Notes under the pieces: generated by a model
The model's database searches: none
Told to the model about the DNA's origin: nothing
What the model saw: only the letters and a program-made list of their open reading frames with translations
DNA from: Demequinaceae bacterium
Lineage (GTDB): Bacteria > Actinomycetota > Actinomycetes > Actinomycetales > Demequinaceae
Assembly (NCBI GenBank): GCA_016933155.1
Contig: JAFGBM010000009.1
Coordinates: 39,034-103,033, forward strand
Direction: 5' to 3'
DNA length: 64,000 nt
In this document: positions 18,064 through 26,833 of the stretch, piece after piece
Numbering within the stretch: the first letter of the stretch is position 1
How the letters are laid out: each line of letters opens with the position of its first letter
Position numbers and translations under genes: made by a program

Positions 18064-18350
18064 CGTCGGGGTGTTCCGGCGCTCCGCGCCTCCAACCCCT
18101 CCTTCGTTCGCAACCGACCACCGTACGCTGGCCGTCGGGGTGTTCCGGCGCTCCGCGCCTCCAACCCCTCCCTCGTTCAACAACGTCGGGGTGTTCCGGC
18201 GCTCCGCGCCTCCAACCCCTCCCTCGTTCGCAACCGACCACCGTACGCTGGCCGTCGGGGTGTTCCGGCGCTCCGCGCCTCCAACCCCTCCCTCGTTCAA
18301 CCACGTCGGGGTATTCGGCGCCTCCGGTGCCTATTACCCCTCCTTCGTTC
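18064..18350. repeat. 120-bp compound tandem repeat upstream of tig
   Basis: A core unit beginning CGTCGGGGTGTTCCGGCGCT starts at 18064, 18133, 18184 and 18253, with a degenerate copy at 18304. The spacing alternates 69 and 51 bases, so the true period is 120 bases in two nearly identical copies (18064-18183 and 18184-18303). Each core contains the hairpin GGCGC-TCC-GCGCC. A half-match is also visible at about 18028-18060. The array fills the gap between the tig start and tRNA-Pro, so it lies in or near the tig leader. No gene is visible in it. Confidence 0.85.
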
Positions 18351-18354
18351 GCTC

Positions 18355-18378
18355 GGGAAGCAAGCGAGCTTGCTTCCC
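18355..18378 (-). terminator. Hairpin downstream of tRNA-Pro
   Basis: A perfect 10-bp stem (GGGAAGCAAG / CTTGCTTCCC) with loop CGAG lies 12 bases beyond the 3' end of tRNA-Pro on the minus strand. There is no T-run, which is common for terminators in GC-rich actinobacteria. Confidence 0.5.
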
Positions 18379-18390
18379 GAGCTCTCTCAG

Positions 18391-18464
18391 TCGGGGTGAC
18401 AGGATTCGAACCTGCGGCCTTCCGCTCCCAAAGCGGATGCGCTACCAAACTGCGCTACACCCCG
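18391..18464 (-). tRNA. tRNA-Pro (anticodon TGG)
   Basis: On the minus strand the 74-base sequence folds as a cloverleaf: acceptor CGGGGTG/CACCCCG with discriminator A, D-arm with GCGCAGTTTGGTAGCGC, anticodon stem CCGCT/AGCGG around TTTGGGA (anticodon TGG), and T-arm with GGTTCGAATCC. No CCA is encoded. Confidence 0.95.
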
Positions 18465-18529
18465 TTACCCGGGCTCCGCTACTCTAGTACGCGCCACTTA
18501 AACTGTGGCACGCGCCGTCAACCGGCCGC

Positions 18530-18600
18530 GCGGGTGTAGCTCAATGGTAGAGCCTCAGCCTTCCAAGCTGATGGTGCGGGTTCGATTCCCGTCACCCGCT
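18530..18600 (+). tRNA. tRNA-Gly (anticodon TCC)
   Basis: The 71-base sequence folds with acceptor GCGGGTG/CACCCGC and discriminator T, D-arm GCTCAATGGTAGAGC, anticodon stem TCAGC/GCTGA around CTTCCAA (anticodon TCC), and T-arm GGTTCGATTCC. No CCA is encoded. It diverges from tRNA-Pro 65 bases away. Confidence 0.95.
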
Positions 18601-18610
18601 CTCATCTGTC

Positions 18611-18626
18611 TCAGGGACAACCCTGA
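18611..18626 (+). terminator. Short hairpin after tRNA-Gly
   Basis: TCAGGG-ACAA-CCCTGA forms a 6-bp stem with a tetraloop 10 bases after the tRNA. It lacks a T-run, so termination is only suggested. Confidence 0.35.
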
Positions 18627-18694
18627 CGCGGATCCGCTCAATATCCGTCGTTTCCCCCATCGCACCCGATTCCGTTCACGGATATGGTAATTCC

Positions 18695-19615
18695 GTGCCC
18701 GAGATCGAAACCGAGAACCTCACCAAGACGTTCGGGCCCGTCACCGCCCTCTCCAACCTCACCGTCGAGATGCCCGACGGAATCGTCGGCCTGGTCGGCG
18801 CCAACGGAGCGGGGAAGTCCACGCTGATCAAGATCCTGCTCGGCCTCCTACCCCCGACCTCTGGAAAGGCTCGCGTCCTCGGATTCGACTGCCGCACTGA
18901 TGGGCCAAGCATCCGGGAATTCGTCGGCTACTCACCCGAGAGCGAGTGCCTCCCCCGAGACGTCACCGCCACGGAGTTCATGGTCCACATGGGCCGGATG
19001 TCCGGCCTACCGACGCATGCGGCCCGCGAACGCACGGCCGACACCCTGAGGCATGTCGGTCTGTACGAGGAGCGGTACCGTCCGATCGGCACCTACTCGA
19101 CCGGTATGAAGCAGCGGGTCAAGCTCGCCCAGTCCCTGCTGCACGACCCGCGGCTCATCTTCCTCGACGAGCCGACGAACGGCCTCGACCCCGCTGGCCG
19201 CGATGACATCCTCGACCTCATCTCCCGCATCGGCCACGAGTTCGGCATCTCGATCATCGTCACCTCCCACCTGTTGGGGGAACTCGAGCGCATCGCCGAC
19301 CACGTCATCCTCATCGAGGAGGGCGTCCTTCAGCGGTCGACCTCCACATCCGAGGCCACCCGGCTGGCGGGATCCGTCATCGTCGAGGTCACCGAGCGCG
19401 CCAATGAGATGGTGAAGAAGCTGAAGAAGGCGAAGGCGGAGGTGGTGGTGTCAGAGGCACCCGAAACCTTCGCGGTCGAGGTCACCGACGAGGCGGTCCT
19501 CGACGCGATCGTCGCCACAGCCGCCAATCTCGGGGTCGGGCTCGTGCGCATGCAGCAGCGGCGCCACCGCCTCACGGAGATGTTCGACGACCGGAAGGGG
19601 GGCGAGGATGGCTAA
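18695..19615 (+). CDS. ABC transporter ATP-binding protein (first of operon)
   Basis: The 306-residue ATPase has Walker A GANGAGKST, signature YSTGMKQRVKLAQ (ABC-2/NatA-like variant of LSGGQ), Walker B LIFLDEPTNGLDP and the H-loop VTSHLL. The C-terminal extension after residue 220 matches the CcmA/NatA-type exporters. It starts at GTG 18695 and overlaps the next gene by 8 bases. It is the first of four genes alternating ATPase and permease, which probably form one heteromeric exporter, or two homologous ones. The substrate is not evident. Confidence 0.93.
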   Translation: MPEIETENLTKTFGPVTALSNLTVEMPDGIVGLVGANGAGKSTLIKILLGLLPPTSGKARVLGFDCRTDGPSIREFVGYSPESECLPRDVTATEFMVHMGRMSGLPTHAARERTADTLRHVGLYEERYRPIGTYSTGMKQRVKLAQSLLHDPRLIFLDEPTNGLDPAGRDDILDLISRIGHEFGISIIVTSHLLGELERIADHVILIEEGVLQRSTSTSEATRLAGSVIVEVTERANEMVKKLKKAKAEVVVSEAPETFAVEVTDEAVLDAIVATAANLGVGLVRMQQRRHRLTEMFDDRKGGEDG

Positions 19616-20498
19616 GGAGAACGGCGGTGTTATCCATGACATCGGCTTCCGCCACTACGACGGGCCCCGCATGGGCCGCCCATTCGTCGTCCGCTCCCTC
19701 GTCGCCGACACCCTCCGCGGAACCTTCGGAATAGGCAGGCCCGGACGCGAGAAGGTCACCCCGTGGATCCTCTTCGGGATCATGATGTTCCCGGCCTTCG
19801 TCATGCTCATCATCCTCATCGTGGGCCAACAGGACGAACTCCCGACGCAGTACAACCAGTACCTCATCGATCTGCAATTCGTCTCTGCTCTGTTCGTCGC
19901 GAGCCGAGCGCCCTATGCCCTCTCCCGCGACCTCCGCGACGGCGTCATGCCGCTCTACCTCTCGCGCCCCATGACCACCCGGGACTACGTCGCCGCCCGC
20001 TTCCTCGGCCTCACTTCGGGTACAACGATCTTCCTGGTGGCGCCGATCACTCTGCTCCTCATCGGTGCCCTGCTGGCTGAGCTTCCGGCCGGAGAGCAAC
20101 TCGTCCACTTCCTCCTTGCCGTCGTCCTCGCCGTCATCCTCGCCATCCTCATCTCGGCCATCGGTCTCGCGATTGCCTGCTTCACCGAAAGACGAGGGAT
20201 CGCCATGGCGGGCATCGTCGCCGCCCTCCTCCTGACCAATGGACTCTCGGGTGTCTTCGGCCAAATCCTTGACTCCAGGGGTGAAACCGACCTCGCCTCC
20301 TACATGGTGGCCTTCAACCCCTTCGGGCTCGTCGACGGCATCGGAGCGTCCCTCATGGGCCTGACGTCGGGCAACGACCCGAGACCTCCGACCACGATGA
20401 TCGCCGGGGTCATCCTCGTCGCCATCTACCTTGGGATCCTGGCGGTTTGCGCACTGCTTCTCGGGCGCCGGTACCGGAAGGTAGCGGCCGGGGCATGA
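19608..20498 (+). CDS. ABC transporter permease (ABC-2 type), first
   Basis: The 296-residue membrane protein has about six transmembrane segments (near residues 50-70, 85-105, 140-165, 172-195, 200-225 and 262-285). The loop RDLRDGVMPLYLSRPMTTRDYVAARFLG is split by membrane segments and matches the ABC-2 permease layout (gate region with RPM). It overlaps the upstream ATPase gene and its stop overlaps the next ATPase start (ATGA). It probably forms the membrane part with the product of the fourth gene. Confidence 0.88.
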   Translation: MAKENGGVIHDIGFRHYDGPRMGRPFVVRSLVADTLRGTFGIGRPGREKVTPWILFGIMMFPAFVMLIILIVGQQDELPTQYNQYLIDLQFVSALFVASRAPYALSRDLRDGVMPLYLSRPMTTRDYVAARFLGLTSGTTIFLVAPITLLLIGALLAELPAGEQLVHFLLAVVLAVILAILISAIGLAIACFTERRGIAMAGIVAALLLTNGLSGVFGQILDSRGETDLASYMVAFNPFGLVDGIGASLMGLTSGNDPRPPTTMIAGVILVAIYLGILAVCALLLGRRYRKVAAGA

Positions 20499-21406
20499 GC
20501 GCGATCACCTTGACCAATGTCTCCCGATGGTTCGGCAACGTCGTAGCCGCCAACGACGTGACGATGGAGATCGGGCCCGGCATCACCGGCCTCCTGGGCC
20601 CGAACGGCGCTGGAAAGACGACCCTCATCTCGATGATGGGAGGGTTCCTCGCCCCATCGGCGGGAACCGTCCTTCTCGACGGGGTCCCCACCTGGCGCAA
20701 CCCCGAGATTTACCGAACCGTCGGCATCGTCCCCGAGACTGAGGCCGCGTACGACATGATGACGGGTTGGCAGTTCGTCCTCGCGAACGCCCTCCTCCAC
20801 GAGCTCGAATACCCCGAGACGGCGGCGACGGCCGCGATCGAGGCGGTCGACATGGCGACGGCCCAGGGCCGGGCCATCGGCACCTACTCCAAGGGGATGA
20901 AGCAGCGGATCAAGATGGCGACCTCGCTCGTCCACCAGCCGAGCGTTCTCCTGCTCGACGAGCCGTTTAGCGGGATGGACCCCCGGCAGCGCCTCCACCT
21001 CATGGACCTGCTTCGCTCCCTCGCCGCCGACGGCAAGACAATCCTGTTCTCCAGCCACATCCTGGAGGAGGTCGAAGTCGTTGCGGACACCATCGAGGTC
21101 ATGGTCGCGGGTCGGCACGCGGCGTCCGGGGACTTCCGCAAGATCCGCCGGCTCATGACCGAACGCCCCCACCGCTACACGGTCCGCTCCTCCGACAACC
21201 GCGCCCTGGCCGCGGCCATCATCGCGGAGGGATCGGCGAACGCGGTGAGCCTGGCCCCCGACCGGGTCGACGTCGAGGCGAGCGACTTCGGCTCCTTCGT
21301 CCACGCCCTCCCCCGCCTCGCCCACAAGGCCAAGATCCGTCTGCTCGATGTCACCCCCGCAGACGAGTCATTGGAAAGCGTGTTCTCCTACCTGGTGGCG
21401 CGATGA
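20495..21406 (+). CDS. ABC transporter ATP-binding protein, second
   Basis: The start at ATG 20495 overlaps the previous TGA. The 303-residue protein has Walker A GPNGAGKTT, signature YSKGMKQRIKMAT, Walker B VLLLDEPFSGMDP and H-loop FSSHIL. It is related to but distinct from the first ATPase of the operon, so the transporter may use two different ATPases. The C-terminal domain (after residue 210) is a regulatory extension of the NatA type. Translational coupling with both flanking genes is evident. Confidence 0.93.
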   Translation: MSAITLTNVSRWFGNVVAANDVTMEIGPGITGLLGPNGAGKTTLISMMGGFLAPSAGTVLLDGVPTWRNPEIYRTVGIVPETEAAYDMMTGWQFVLANALLHELEYPETAATAAIEAVDMATAQGRAIGTYSKGMKQRIKMATSLVHQPSVLLLDEPFSGMDPRQRLHLMDLLRSLAADGKTILFSSHILEEVEVVADTIEVMVAGRHAASGDFRKIRRLMTERPHRYTVRSSDNRALAAAIIAEGSANAVSLAPDRVDVEASDFGSFVHALPRLAHKAKIRLLDVTPADESLESVFSYLVAR

Positions 21407-21419
21407 GGACGGAGGCGGC

Positions 21420-22148
21420 ATGAACCTGGTCATCATGAGGCTCACCGCGCGGAGCCTGCTGGGGCGCCGCCGCGTCGTCTTGCTCAGCCTGCTGCCCGGC
21501 GTTCTCTTACTCGTGGCCGCCGCCACCCGGTGGGGGTCGGATGCGGACCCATGGGCCACCGCGCACATGCTCCACAACTTCGCGATGAGCACCATCCTGC
21601 CCCTTGTCTGCCTCATCATCGGCACGGGGGCCATCGGGCCGGAGATTGAGGACGGCTCGATCGTCTACCTTCTCGCCAAGCCCATCAGCCGAACGACCAT
21701 CGCCCTGTCCAAACTCGTCGTCGCCGTGACGACGGCCCTCGCCATGGGGGCGGTGCCGATCGCTCTCGCCGGTGCGGTCTCGGGCGACTGGCATTGGAAG
21801 CTCACCCTGGCCTACGGAGTCGCCTCGGCCCTCGGCGCGGTCGCCTACACGACCGTGTTCTTCACCCTTGCGATCCTCACCCGCAACGCCATCATCTCCG
21901 GACTCATCTACGCGCTGCTCTGGGAGGGGGTAATCGGCGGATATGTGCCCGGCGTCAGGGTCCTCAGCATCCGGCAATGGATCCTCGCTCCCGCGGAAGA
22001 AATCGCGGCGCCTCAGGCGTCCACATGGGGGGTCTCCTCCCAAGTCGGGCTCAGTACAGGCCTCCTCCTCCTCGTCGTCACGACGATCCTGGCCGCCGCA
22101 TTTGCCGCGCGGCGCCTGCAGACCATCTCGGTGCGCGGCAGCGAGTAG
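21420..22148 (+). CDS. ABC transporter permease, second
   Basis: The ATG at 21420 is preceded by GGACGGAGGCGGC. The 242-residue product has about six hydrophobic segments and the ABC-2-like motif EDGSIVYLLAKPISRTTIALSK between the second and third, which corresponds to the RPM loop of the first permease. It is the last gene of the operon; a GC-rich hairpin follows 59 bases after the stop. Substrate unknown; multidrug or lipid export is possible but not shown. Confidence 0.88.
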   Translation: MNLVIMRLTARSLLGRRRVVLLSLLPGVLLLVAAATRWGSDADPWATAHMLHNFAMSTILPLVCLIIGTGAIGPEIEDGSIVYLLAKPISRTTIALSKLVVAVTTALAMGAVPIALAGAVSGDWHWKLTLAYGVASALGAVAYTTVFFTLAILTRNAIISGLIYALLWEGVIGGYVPGVRVLSIRQWILAPAEEIAAPQASTWGVSSQVGLSTGLLLLVVTTILAAAFAARRLQTISVRGSE

Positions 22149-22206
22149 GACACCAGCGGCCCCTCGCCCTCGAATCCTGGCCCTCAGTTCACCCCGAGCA
22201 CGGAAC

Positions 22207-22234
22207 CGGGGCGAGGCCCGAAGGCCCCGCCCCG
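22207..22234 (+). terminator. GC-rich hairpin after the ABC operon
   Basis: CGGGGCGAGGCC at 22207 pairs with GGCCCCGCCCCG at 22223 with one mismatch and loop CGAA. It lies between convergent genes and has no T-run. Confidence 0.5.
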
Positions 22235-22346
22235 TCCCGGCGACGCAAGCGCGAGGGGGTAGAAGGGGGAGCGCCCGCGTCGCACGCCTGAGATGTGATC
22301 CTCCCCGGTGCTCCATCACCCCCTGCTCTAGCCTAACCCCAGAGCC

Positions 22347-22805
22347 CTACTTGCGTAGGGCCGCGGCGATATCCTTCAGGTCCTGCTCCAGCATCTCCCG
22401 CGCGATCTTGACCGCGCGACCGCCCGAAACCGTGCTGGCGATCTTCTGACCGATCCCGGTCGATGACGAGAGGAGGGAGAGGTTCGCCTCCAACCTGGTC
22501 CCGAGCGAACTGGGAAGCACCCGATACTGGATCTTCAGGTGCCCCCCGGCGATGTCGGCCTCGACCGTCGCCCGATGCCCAGGAACCACCTCGGTCACCG
22601 TGAACTCCTGGGTCACGTGGCTCCCCAGGGAAAGCCGCGTCTCGCTGTAGCGAGTCCCCACCTCGAATCCCGGGGGGCCGTCGAGCCTCCTGATCGAGAT
22701 GACGGCCGTCAGGACCTTAGGTGCACGGTCGATATCGGATAGCACCCCCCACACGATCTCCGGCTCGACGGTGATTTCTCGAGCGATCGTTATCGTGCCC
22801 GCCAT
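22347..22805 (-). CDS. SRPBCC-fold (polyketide cyclase/START-like) protein
   Basis: The 152-residue cytoplasmic protein starts after a GAGGAGGAACC ribosome binding site. Pattern EPEIVWGVLSDIDRAPKVL, then beta strands ending in EFTVTEVVPGHRATVEADI and a long C-terminal helix AREMLEQDLKDIAAALRK, is typical of the SRPBCC helix-grip fold, which binds hydrophobic ligands. The ligand is unknown. It is convergent with the ABC operon. A second SRPBCC gene, only distantly similar, lies at 41676-42113. Confidence 0.8.
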   Translation of the reverse strand: MAGTITIAREITVEPEIVWGVLSDIDRAPKVLTAVISIRRLDGPPGFEVGTRYSETRLSLGSHVTQEFTVTEVVPGHRATVEADIAGGHLKIQYRVLPSSLGTRLEANLSLLSSSTGIGQKIASTVSGGRAVKIAREMLEQDLKDIAAALRK

Positions 22806-22951
22806 GGTTCCTCCTCAGACGTCATTGTCCGAACACCTCCAGGATAGTCCTCCGGCTTCTCCGCCGCTAAGTAAATTCCTCACATGTGGATGAAGCCGCC
22901 GCGAAAGGCGGAGCTCCCGCTGGATCCGGAAGGCTTGTCGATCACCCGGCA

Positions 22952-22970
22952 CCAGGTTAGGCTTACCTCA
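22952..22970. promoter_or_regulatory. DtxR/IdeR-like iron box
   Basis: CCAGGTTAGGCTTACCTCA matches the 19-base DtxR/IdeR consensus TTAGGTTAGGCTAACCTAA at 15 of 19 positions by eye and keeps both AGGTWAG half-sites. It is 18 bases upstream of a small ORF and about 270 bases upstream of cysK. Iron-dependent repression of this leader or of cysK-cysE is inferred. Confidence 0.6.
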
Positions 22971-22987
22971 TCAATGAGAGGCGGGAC

Positions 22988-23125
22988 ATGGGCGACCTCA
23001 CGCTCCCCGGCACCACCGGTGCCGTGTGCTCGCCTGCCTTGACGCCCTCGACCGCCATCGTCCTCATGCGCACCGAAAGCCGCCGTATGGTCATGTGCGC
23101 CGAGGGTCGTCGCTCCTGTCTCTAG
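22988..23125 (+). CDS. Small Cys-containing ORF, candidate leader peptide
   Basis: The 45-codon frame starts ATG at 22988 after GAGAGGCGGG and ends TAG at 23123-23125. A shorter 19-codon version can start at ATG 23066. The C-terminal part RTESRRMVMCAEGRRSCL is Arg/Cys-rich, like the short leader peptides that precede sulfur-metabolism genes in Actinobacteria. The stop codon touches a strong hairpin. The gene stands directly upstream of cysK. Translation is not proven; the evidence is position, start signal and the hairpin. Confidence 0.45.
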   Translation: MGDLTLPGTTGAVCSPALTPSTAIVLMRTESRRMVMCAEGRRSCL

Positions 23126-23172
23126 AGCGCTGACGGCCGTAAGGTGAGGGCCACAGGCCCGTGTCAGCGCTC
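23125..23172 (+). promoter_or_regulatory. Candidate attenuator hairpin upstream of cysK
   Basis: A perfect 10-bp stem, GAGCGCTGAC at 23125-23134 and its complement at 23163-23172, encloses a second hairpin GGGCC-ACA-GGCCC at 23148-23160. It begins at the stop codon of the small ORF and lies 71 bases before the cysK start. The layout suits cysteine-sensing attenuation, which is inferred. The rest of the gap from 22806 to 23243 shows no further gene. Confidence 0.45.
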
Positions 23173-23243
23173 GCCCCGTCGGCGACTCACCGCCGTTCCA
23201 TTAGCCCCCAAAACTCCATCCACCTCAAACCAGAAGGGTCACC

Positions 23244-24179
23244 ATGGCCAAGATCTTCGATGACGCGACCAAGCTCATCGGCAACACACCGCTCGTGCGG
23301 ATCAACCGTCTCTCGCAGGGGATCGACGCGACCATCCTCGCGAAACTCGAGTTCTACAATCCGGCCCATTCCGTCAAGGACCGCATCGGTGTCGCCATCA
23401 TCGATGCCGCGGAACGCGACGGCTCCCTCAAGCCAGGCGGCACCATCGTCGAGGGCACGTCCGGCAACACCGGCATCGCTCTCGCGTTCGCCGGAGCCGC
23501 CAGGGGCTACAAGGTCGTGCTGGCGATGCCGGAGACGATGTCCAAGGAACGCCGCGCGCTGCTCCGGGCCTTCGGCGCCGAGCTCGTCCTCACTCCGGGA
23601 CCGGAGGGTATGAAGGGGGCCGTCGACGCAGCCGAGCGGATCGCGGCCGAGCGACCGGGCTCGATCATCGCCCGCCAGTTCTCCAACCCCGCCAACCCCG
23701 AGATCCACAGGAAGACCACGGCGGAGGAGATTTGGAACGACACGGATGGCGAGGTCGACATCGTCATCGCGGGAATCGGGACGGGTGGAACGATCACGGG
23801 AGTCGGGGAGGTGCTCAAGGCACGTAAGCCCGGGGTCCAGGTCATCGGCGTCGAACCGTCGGAATCTCCCATCCTCAATGGGGGCGACCCCGGCCCCCAC
23901 AAGATCCAGGGCATCGGGGCCAACTTCGTCCCCGACATCCTCAACCGAGACATCTACGACGAGGTCCTCGACGTCGACTCCGAGACTGCGGTGGAAACCG
24001 CGCGGGCGACCGCGCGCGAGGAGGGCCTGCTGGTTGGAATCAGTTCCGGTGCCGCCCTCCACGCGGCCATCACCGTCGGCAGACGCCCCGAGAACAAGGG
24101 CAAGATGATCGTCGTCATCATCCCCTCGTTCGGGGAGAGGTACCTATCGTCGGTGTTGTACGAGGACCTTATGGACTAG
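23244..24179 (+). CDS. cysK: Cysteine synthase A (O-acetylserine sulfhydrylase)
   Basis: PLP enzyme that makes L-cysteine from O-acetylserine and sulfide in the cytoplasm. The 311-residue protein has the Schiff-base lysine Lys45 (HSVKDRIG), the substrate loop TSGNTG at 72-77, [10 protein letters not shown] (phosphate-binding) and SSGAALHA near the C-terminus. An AGAAGGGTCACC ribosome binding site precedes the ATG. It is followed by cysE after 81 bases, which supplies its substrate and can form the cysteine synthase complex. The upstream region carries an iron-box and a candidate leader peptide. Confidence 0.97.
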   Translation: MAKIFDDATKLIGNTPLVRINRLSQGIDATILAKLEFYNPAHSVKDRIGVAIIDAAERDGSLKPGGTIVEGTSGNTGIALAFAGAARGYKVVLAMPETMSKERRALLRAFGAELVLTPGPEGMKGAVDAAERIAAERPGSIIARQFSNPANPEIHRKTTAEEIWNDTDGEVDIVIAGIGTGGTITGVGEVLKARKPGVQVIGVEPSESPILNGGDPGPHKIQGIGANFVPDILNRDIYDEVLDVDSETAVETARATAREEGLLVGISSGAALHAAITVGRRPENKGKMIVVIIPSFGERYLSSVLYEDLMD

Positions 24180-24260
24180 GCCCGGGCGTTTCACCTACCG
24201 GGCCGGGTTGCGCCCCGATAGATTCGAGGTGACAGTACGCAACCTCGGCAAGGAGCGACG

Positions 24261-24932
24261 ATGGCGGAGCGGATAGGGGCGGAGCGGATAGGCATCCTCA
24301 AGCGGATCCGCGAGGACCTGTGCACGGCTCGTCACCGCGACCCGGCGGCCCGATCGAGGCTCATCATCCTCCTGTCCTATCAGGGCGTCCACGCCCTCTG
24401 GTATCACCGATACGCCCATTGGCTCTGGCGTCACCGCCTGTGGCTTTACGGTCGACTCGTGTCCCAGTACGCACGCCGGACGACCGGTATCGAAATCCAC
24501 CCAGGAGCCCAGATCGGGCGACGGGTATTCATCGACCACGGCATGGGGGTCGTCATCGGGGAGACGGCGGAGATCGGCAACGACGTGCTCCTCTTCCACG
24601 GGGTGACCCTGGGAGGCACCTCGAGTTCGAAAGGCAAGCGCCACCCCACCATCGGCGACCGCGTCGTGGTGGGAGCCGGGGCGAAGATCCTCGGCGCCGT
24701 CACCATCGGGAACGACGCCCGCATCGGCGCGAACGCCGTCGTCGTGAAGGACGTGCCGGAGGGTGCGACCGCCATCGGAGTGCCAGCCGTCGTCAGAGAG
24801 CATCCCAAGGAGGTCGAGGCCAAGACCGCCGCATCATGCGTCGACCAGGGGGACTCCCACTTCTCCGACCCGACGGAAGCCTGGGCGGTCGAGACCAAAC
24901 CGGCCTCGCCCACCAAGCCGTCCGACGGTTAG
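24261..24932 (+). CDS. cysE: Serine O-acetyltransferase
   Basis: It acetylates L-serine with acetyl-CoA, the first step to cysteine. The 223-residue protein has a short N-terminal helical domain and a left-handed beta-helix with hexapeptide repeats ([20 protein letters not shown], then [20 protein letters not shown]), including the catalytic His/Asp region. It is the short SAT type. The first codons contain a 15-bp duplication ([11 protein letters not shown]). The C-terminal 35 residues are a non-conserved tail. It follows cysK and its 3' end overlaps that of dps by four bases. Confidence 0.95.
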   Translation: MAERIGAERIGILKRIREDLCTARHRDPAARSRLIILLSYQGVHALWYHRYAHWLWRHRLWLYGRLVSQYARRTTGIEIHPGAQIGRRVFIDHGMGVVIGETAEIGNDVLLFHGVTLGGTSSSKGKRHPTIGDRVVVGAGAKILGAVTIGNDARIGANAVVVKDVPEGATAIGVPAVVREHPKEVEAKTAASCVDQGDSHFSDPTEAWAVETKPASPTKPSDG

Positions 24933-25408
24933 GCCCCGGTTGCCCGCAGCATCCAGGCGGTCTTCTCGTGGATCACGATCCGCCCGGTTATGAGGTCGGC
25001 CGTCGCGACGTCCACCGCATCCTCCGCCACCTTGACGAGGGGGCGAGCCGTCCGGGCGATCGCCTCGTGACCGGCCGCGAGATTCGCGACCATCTCCGCG
25101 GCATCCTGAGCCGGGCCCTTGTCCTGGACGGAGGCCAGTTCACGGAACTCGGCGAGGCTGCCCGGCGAGGGCTTCCCCAGCGCCCTGATGCGCTCGGCGA
25201 TCTCGTCGACGGCGTCCCTCAGTTCGATGTACTGCGTCTCGAACATCGTGTGAAGCTGCCCGAAGGTCGGGCCGGTGACGTTCCAGTGGTAGCCCTGGGT
25301 CTGGGTGTAGAGCGTGTAGGTGTCGGCGAGGAGCTTGGAGAGACCCGCCACCAACGCGGTGACGTCCTGAGCTCCGATGCCGAGGTTCGGTTCGTTCTTC
25401 GCGGTCAT
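24929..25408 (-). CDS. dps: Dps family DNA-binding ferritin-like protein
   Basis: Miniferritin that oxidises Fe2+ with H2O2, stores iron and protects DNA. The 159-residue product carries the inter-subunit ferroxidase ligands in [20 protein letters not shown] (His, His, Asp and Glu positions) and a four-helix bundle. The N-terminus is short with few Lys/Arg, so DNA binding is uncertain. GAAAGGTG precedes the ATG. A SigR-like promoter lies 44-69 bases upstream, suggesting induction by thiol oxidative stress. Confidence 0.95.
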   Translation of the reverse strand: MTAKNEPNLGIGAQDVTALVAGLSKLLADTYTLYTQTQGYHWNVTGPTFGQLHTMFETQYIELRDAVDEIAERIRALGKPSPGSLAEFRELASVQDKGPAQDAAEMVANLAAGHEAIARTARPLVKVAEDAVDVATADLITGRIVIHEKTAWMLRATGA

Positions 25409-25451
25409 GGTTCACCTTTCTGATAGTCGTGTGTCATCCTTCCCTCACCCT

Positions 25452-25477
25452 AACCCTTGCGGACCCAGAGGCATTCC
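25452..25477 (-). promoter_or_regulatory. SigR-like ECF promoter of dps
   Basis: On the minus strand GGAAT (25477-25473) and GTT (25454-25452) are separated by exactly 18 bases, which is the Streptomyces SigR consensus. The predicted start site would be about 35 bases from the dps ATG. Confidence 0.55.
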
Positions 25478-25570
25478 TTCAAACAGCGTCACCGACCCCG
25501 GGGAATCGTTGCTGTATCGTGTCCGTTTCCTCCTGGATGCACACAGGCCCTGCCTGCCATGATCTGAACC

Positions 25571-26833
25571 ATGACCGTTCCCACCGGATACCGGCTCATC
25601 GACCTGCCGCGCGAGCGCAAGGAGGAGATGGTCGAGGTCGACCAGTGGGCCTTCGCCTTTGCAACCCGGCCCGACGATGCCGACGCCCTTGCCGAGTGCT
25701 TTCCCTTCGATCGAGGGAGGGCTGTCGAGATAGCGGACGCCTCCCGGGGCGCCGTCGGCTCCCTTGCCGCCATCCACTCCTCCTTCGGATTCCAACTGCG
25801 GGTCCCGGGAGGAGGCGTGGTCCCAACGGCCGGACTCACATGGGTGGGGGTCCACCAGGGCCACCGGCGTCGCGGCCTCCTCAGGGCCATGATCACGGAC
25901 CACTTCGCGCGGGCCCGGGCCCGCGGGGAGGCGCTGAGCACCCTGTATGCCGCGGAACCCCCCATTTACCAGAAGTTCGGGTACGGCTTGGCGACCCAGG
26001 ACGTCCGCATGAAGATCGACCGCAAGCCCGACCTCAGGGAGGTGCCGGGCTCCGATGACCTCGCGGTGGCCCTCGATACCGCATCGATCGACCGGCACGG
26101 CCCGGTCCTCCGCGCGTTCCAGGCCGACTTCACGAGGCCGGGATCGACAACGGTCATCCCAGATCCCCTTCTGAACAATCTGTTCCTCGACACCGAATCG
26201 GCCCGGGAGGGTGGGGAGCCGCTGCGCTTCGCGACCGTCCTCGACGGAGACCGGGTTGTCGCTTGGGCCCTGTTCCGCCGGAAGGGTGAGTGGAACGAAT
26301 GGGACCCCAGGGGCGTGGTCAACGTACCCGCGTGGGGTGCCCATTCGGCCGCGGCGACCCGTCGACTCTGGTCCGTCCTGACGGACTTCGACCTCATGAT
26401 CTCGACCCACGCCTGGCTCGTTGCCCTGGACGACCCCCTCCGCCACCTTCTTCTCCACGAACGCGGACAGAAGCCCGACCTCCGAGACAACACCTGGCTC
26501 CGTATCCTCGACGTAAAGTCCACCCTCGAAGGACGAGGCTATGAGGCCGATTGCGATGTGACCGTAGAGGTGACCGACGCGATCATTCCGGAGAACGCCG
26601 GGAACTGGCGTGTTCTGATCTCGGGGGGAGAGGCCACGGTCACCCCGGCCGAGGGAGTGAAGGCCGATCTGTTGATCGGGATACAGGAACTCGGCGCCGC
26701 CTACCTCGGGGACACCTCGATCGAGGCCCTCACCCGCGCAACCCTCGTCACCGAGCACACTCCGGGGGCGGCCCATTCCCTCGGCCGCGCCATGGCTTCC
26801 TCGATCTCCCCGGTCTGCAACATTGGCTTCTAG
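25571..26833 (+). CDS. Eis-like GNAT N-acetyltransferase, copy 1
   Basis: The 420-residue protein follows the Eis architecture: N-terminal GNAT domain with the acetyl-CoA loop HQGHRRRGLLRAMI near residue 95-110, a central second GNAT-like domain and a C-terminal SCP2-like domain, ending in Phe whose carboxylate is catalytic in Eis. Eis proteins acetylate amines, such as aminoglycosides and polyamines; the substrate here is unknown. Its stop codon overlaps that of the convergent paralogue (TTCTAGAA). The short region upstream is shared with dps, transcribed in the other direction. Confidence 0.88.
   Translation: MTVPTGYRLIDLPRERKEEMVEVDQWAFAFATRPDDADALAECFPFDRGRAVEIADASRGAVGSLAAIHSSFGFQLRVPGGGVVPTAGLTWVGVHQGHRRRGLLRAMITDHFARARARGEALSTLYAAEPPIYQKFGYGLATQDVRMKIDRKPDLREVPGSDDLAVALDTASIDRHGPVLRAFQADFTRPGSTTVIPDPLLNNLFLDTESAREGGEPLRFATVLDGDRVVAWALFRRKGEWNEWDPRGVVNVPAWGAHSAAATRRLWSVLTDFDLMISTHAWLVALDDPLRHLLLHERGQKPDLRDNTWLRILDVKSTLEGRGYEADCDVTVEVTDAIIPENAGNWRVLISGGEATVTPAEGVKADLLIGIQELGAAYLGDTSIEALTRATLVTEHTPGAAHSLGRAMASSISPVCNIGF

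Noticed and set aside
17983..18300. N-terminal extension of trigger factor through the tandem repeat
   Set aside because: The repeat reads as repeated NEGGVGGAERRNTPT and there is a good ribosome binding site at the normal tig start. The extension has no likeness to trigger factor.
18064..18350. CRISPR array
   Set aside because: The units are direct 120-base repeats with no unique spacers of constant size and no cas genes in the window.
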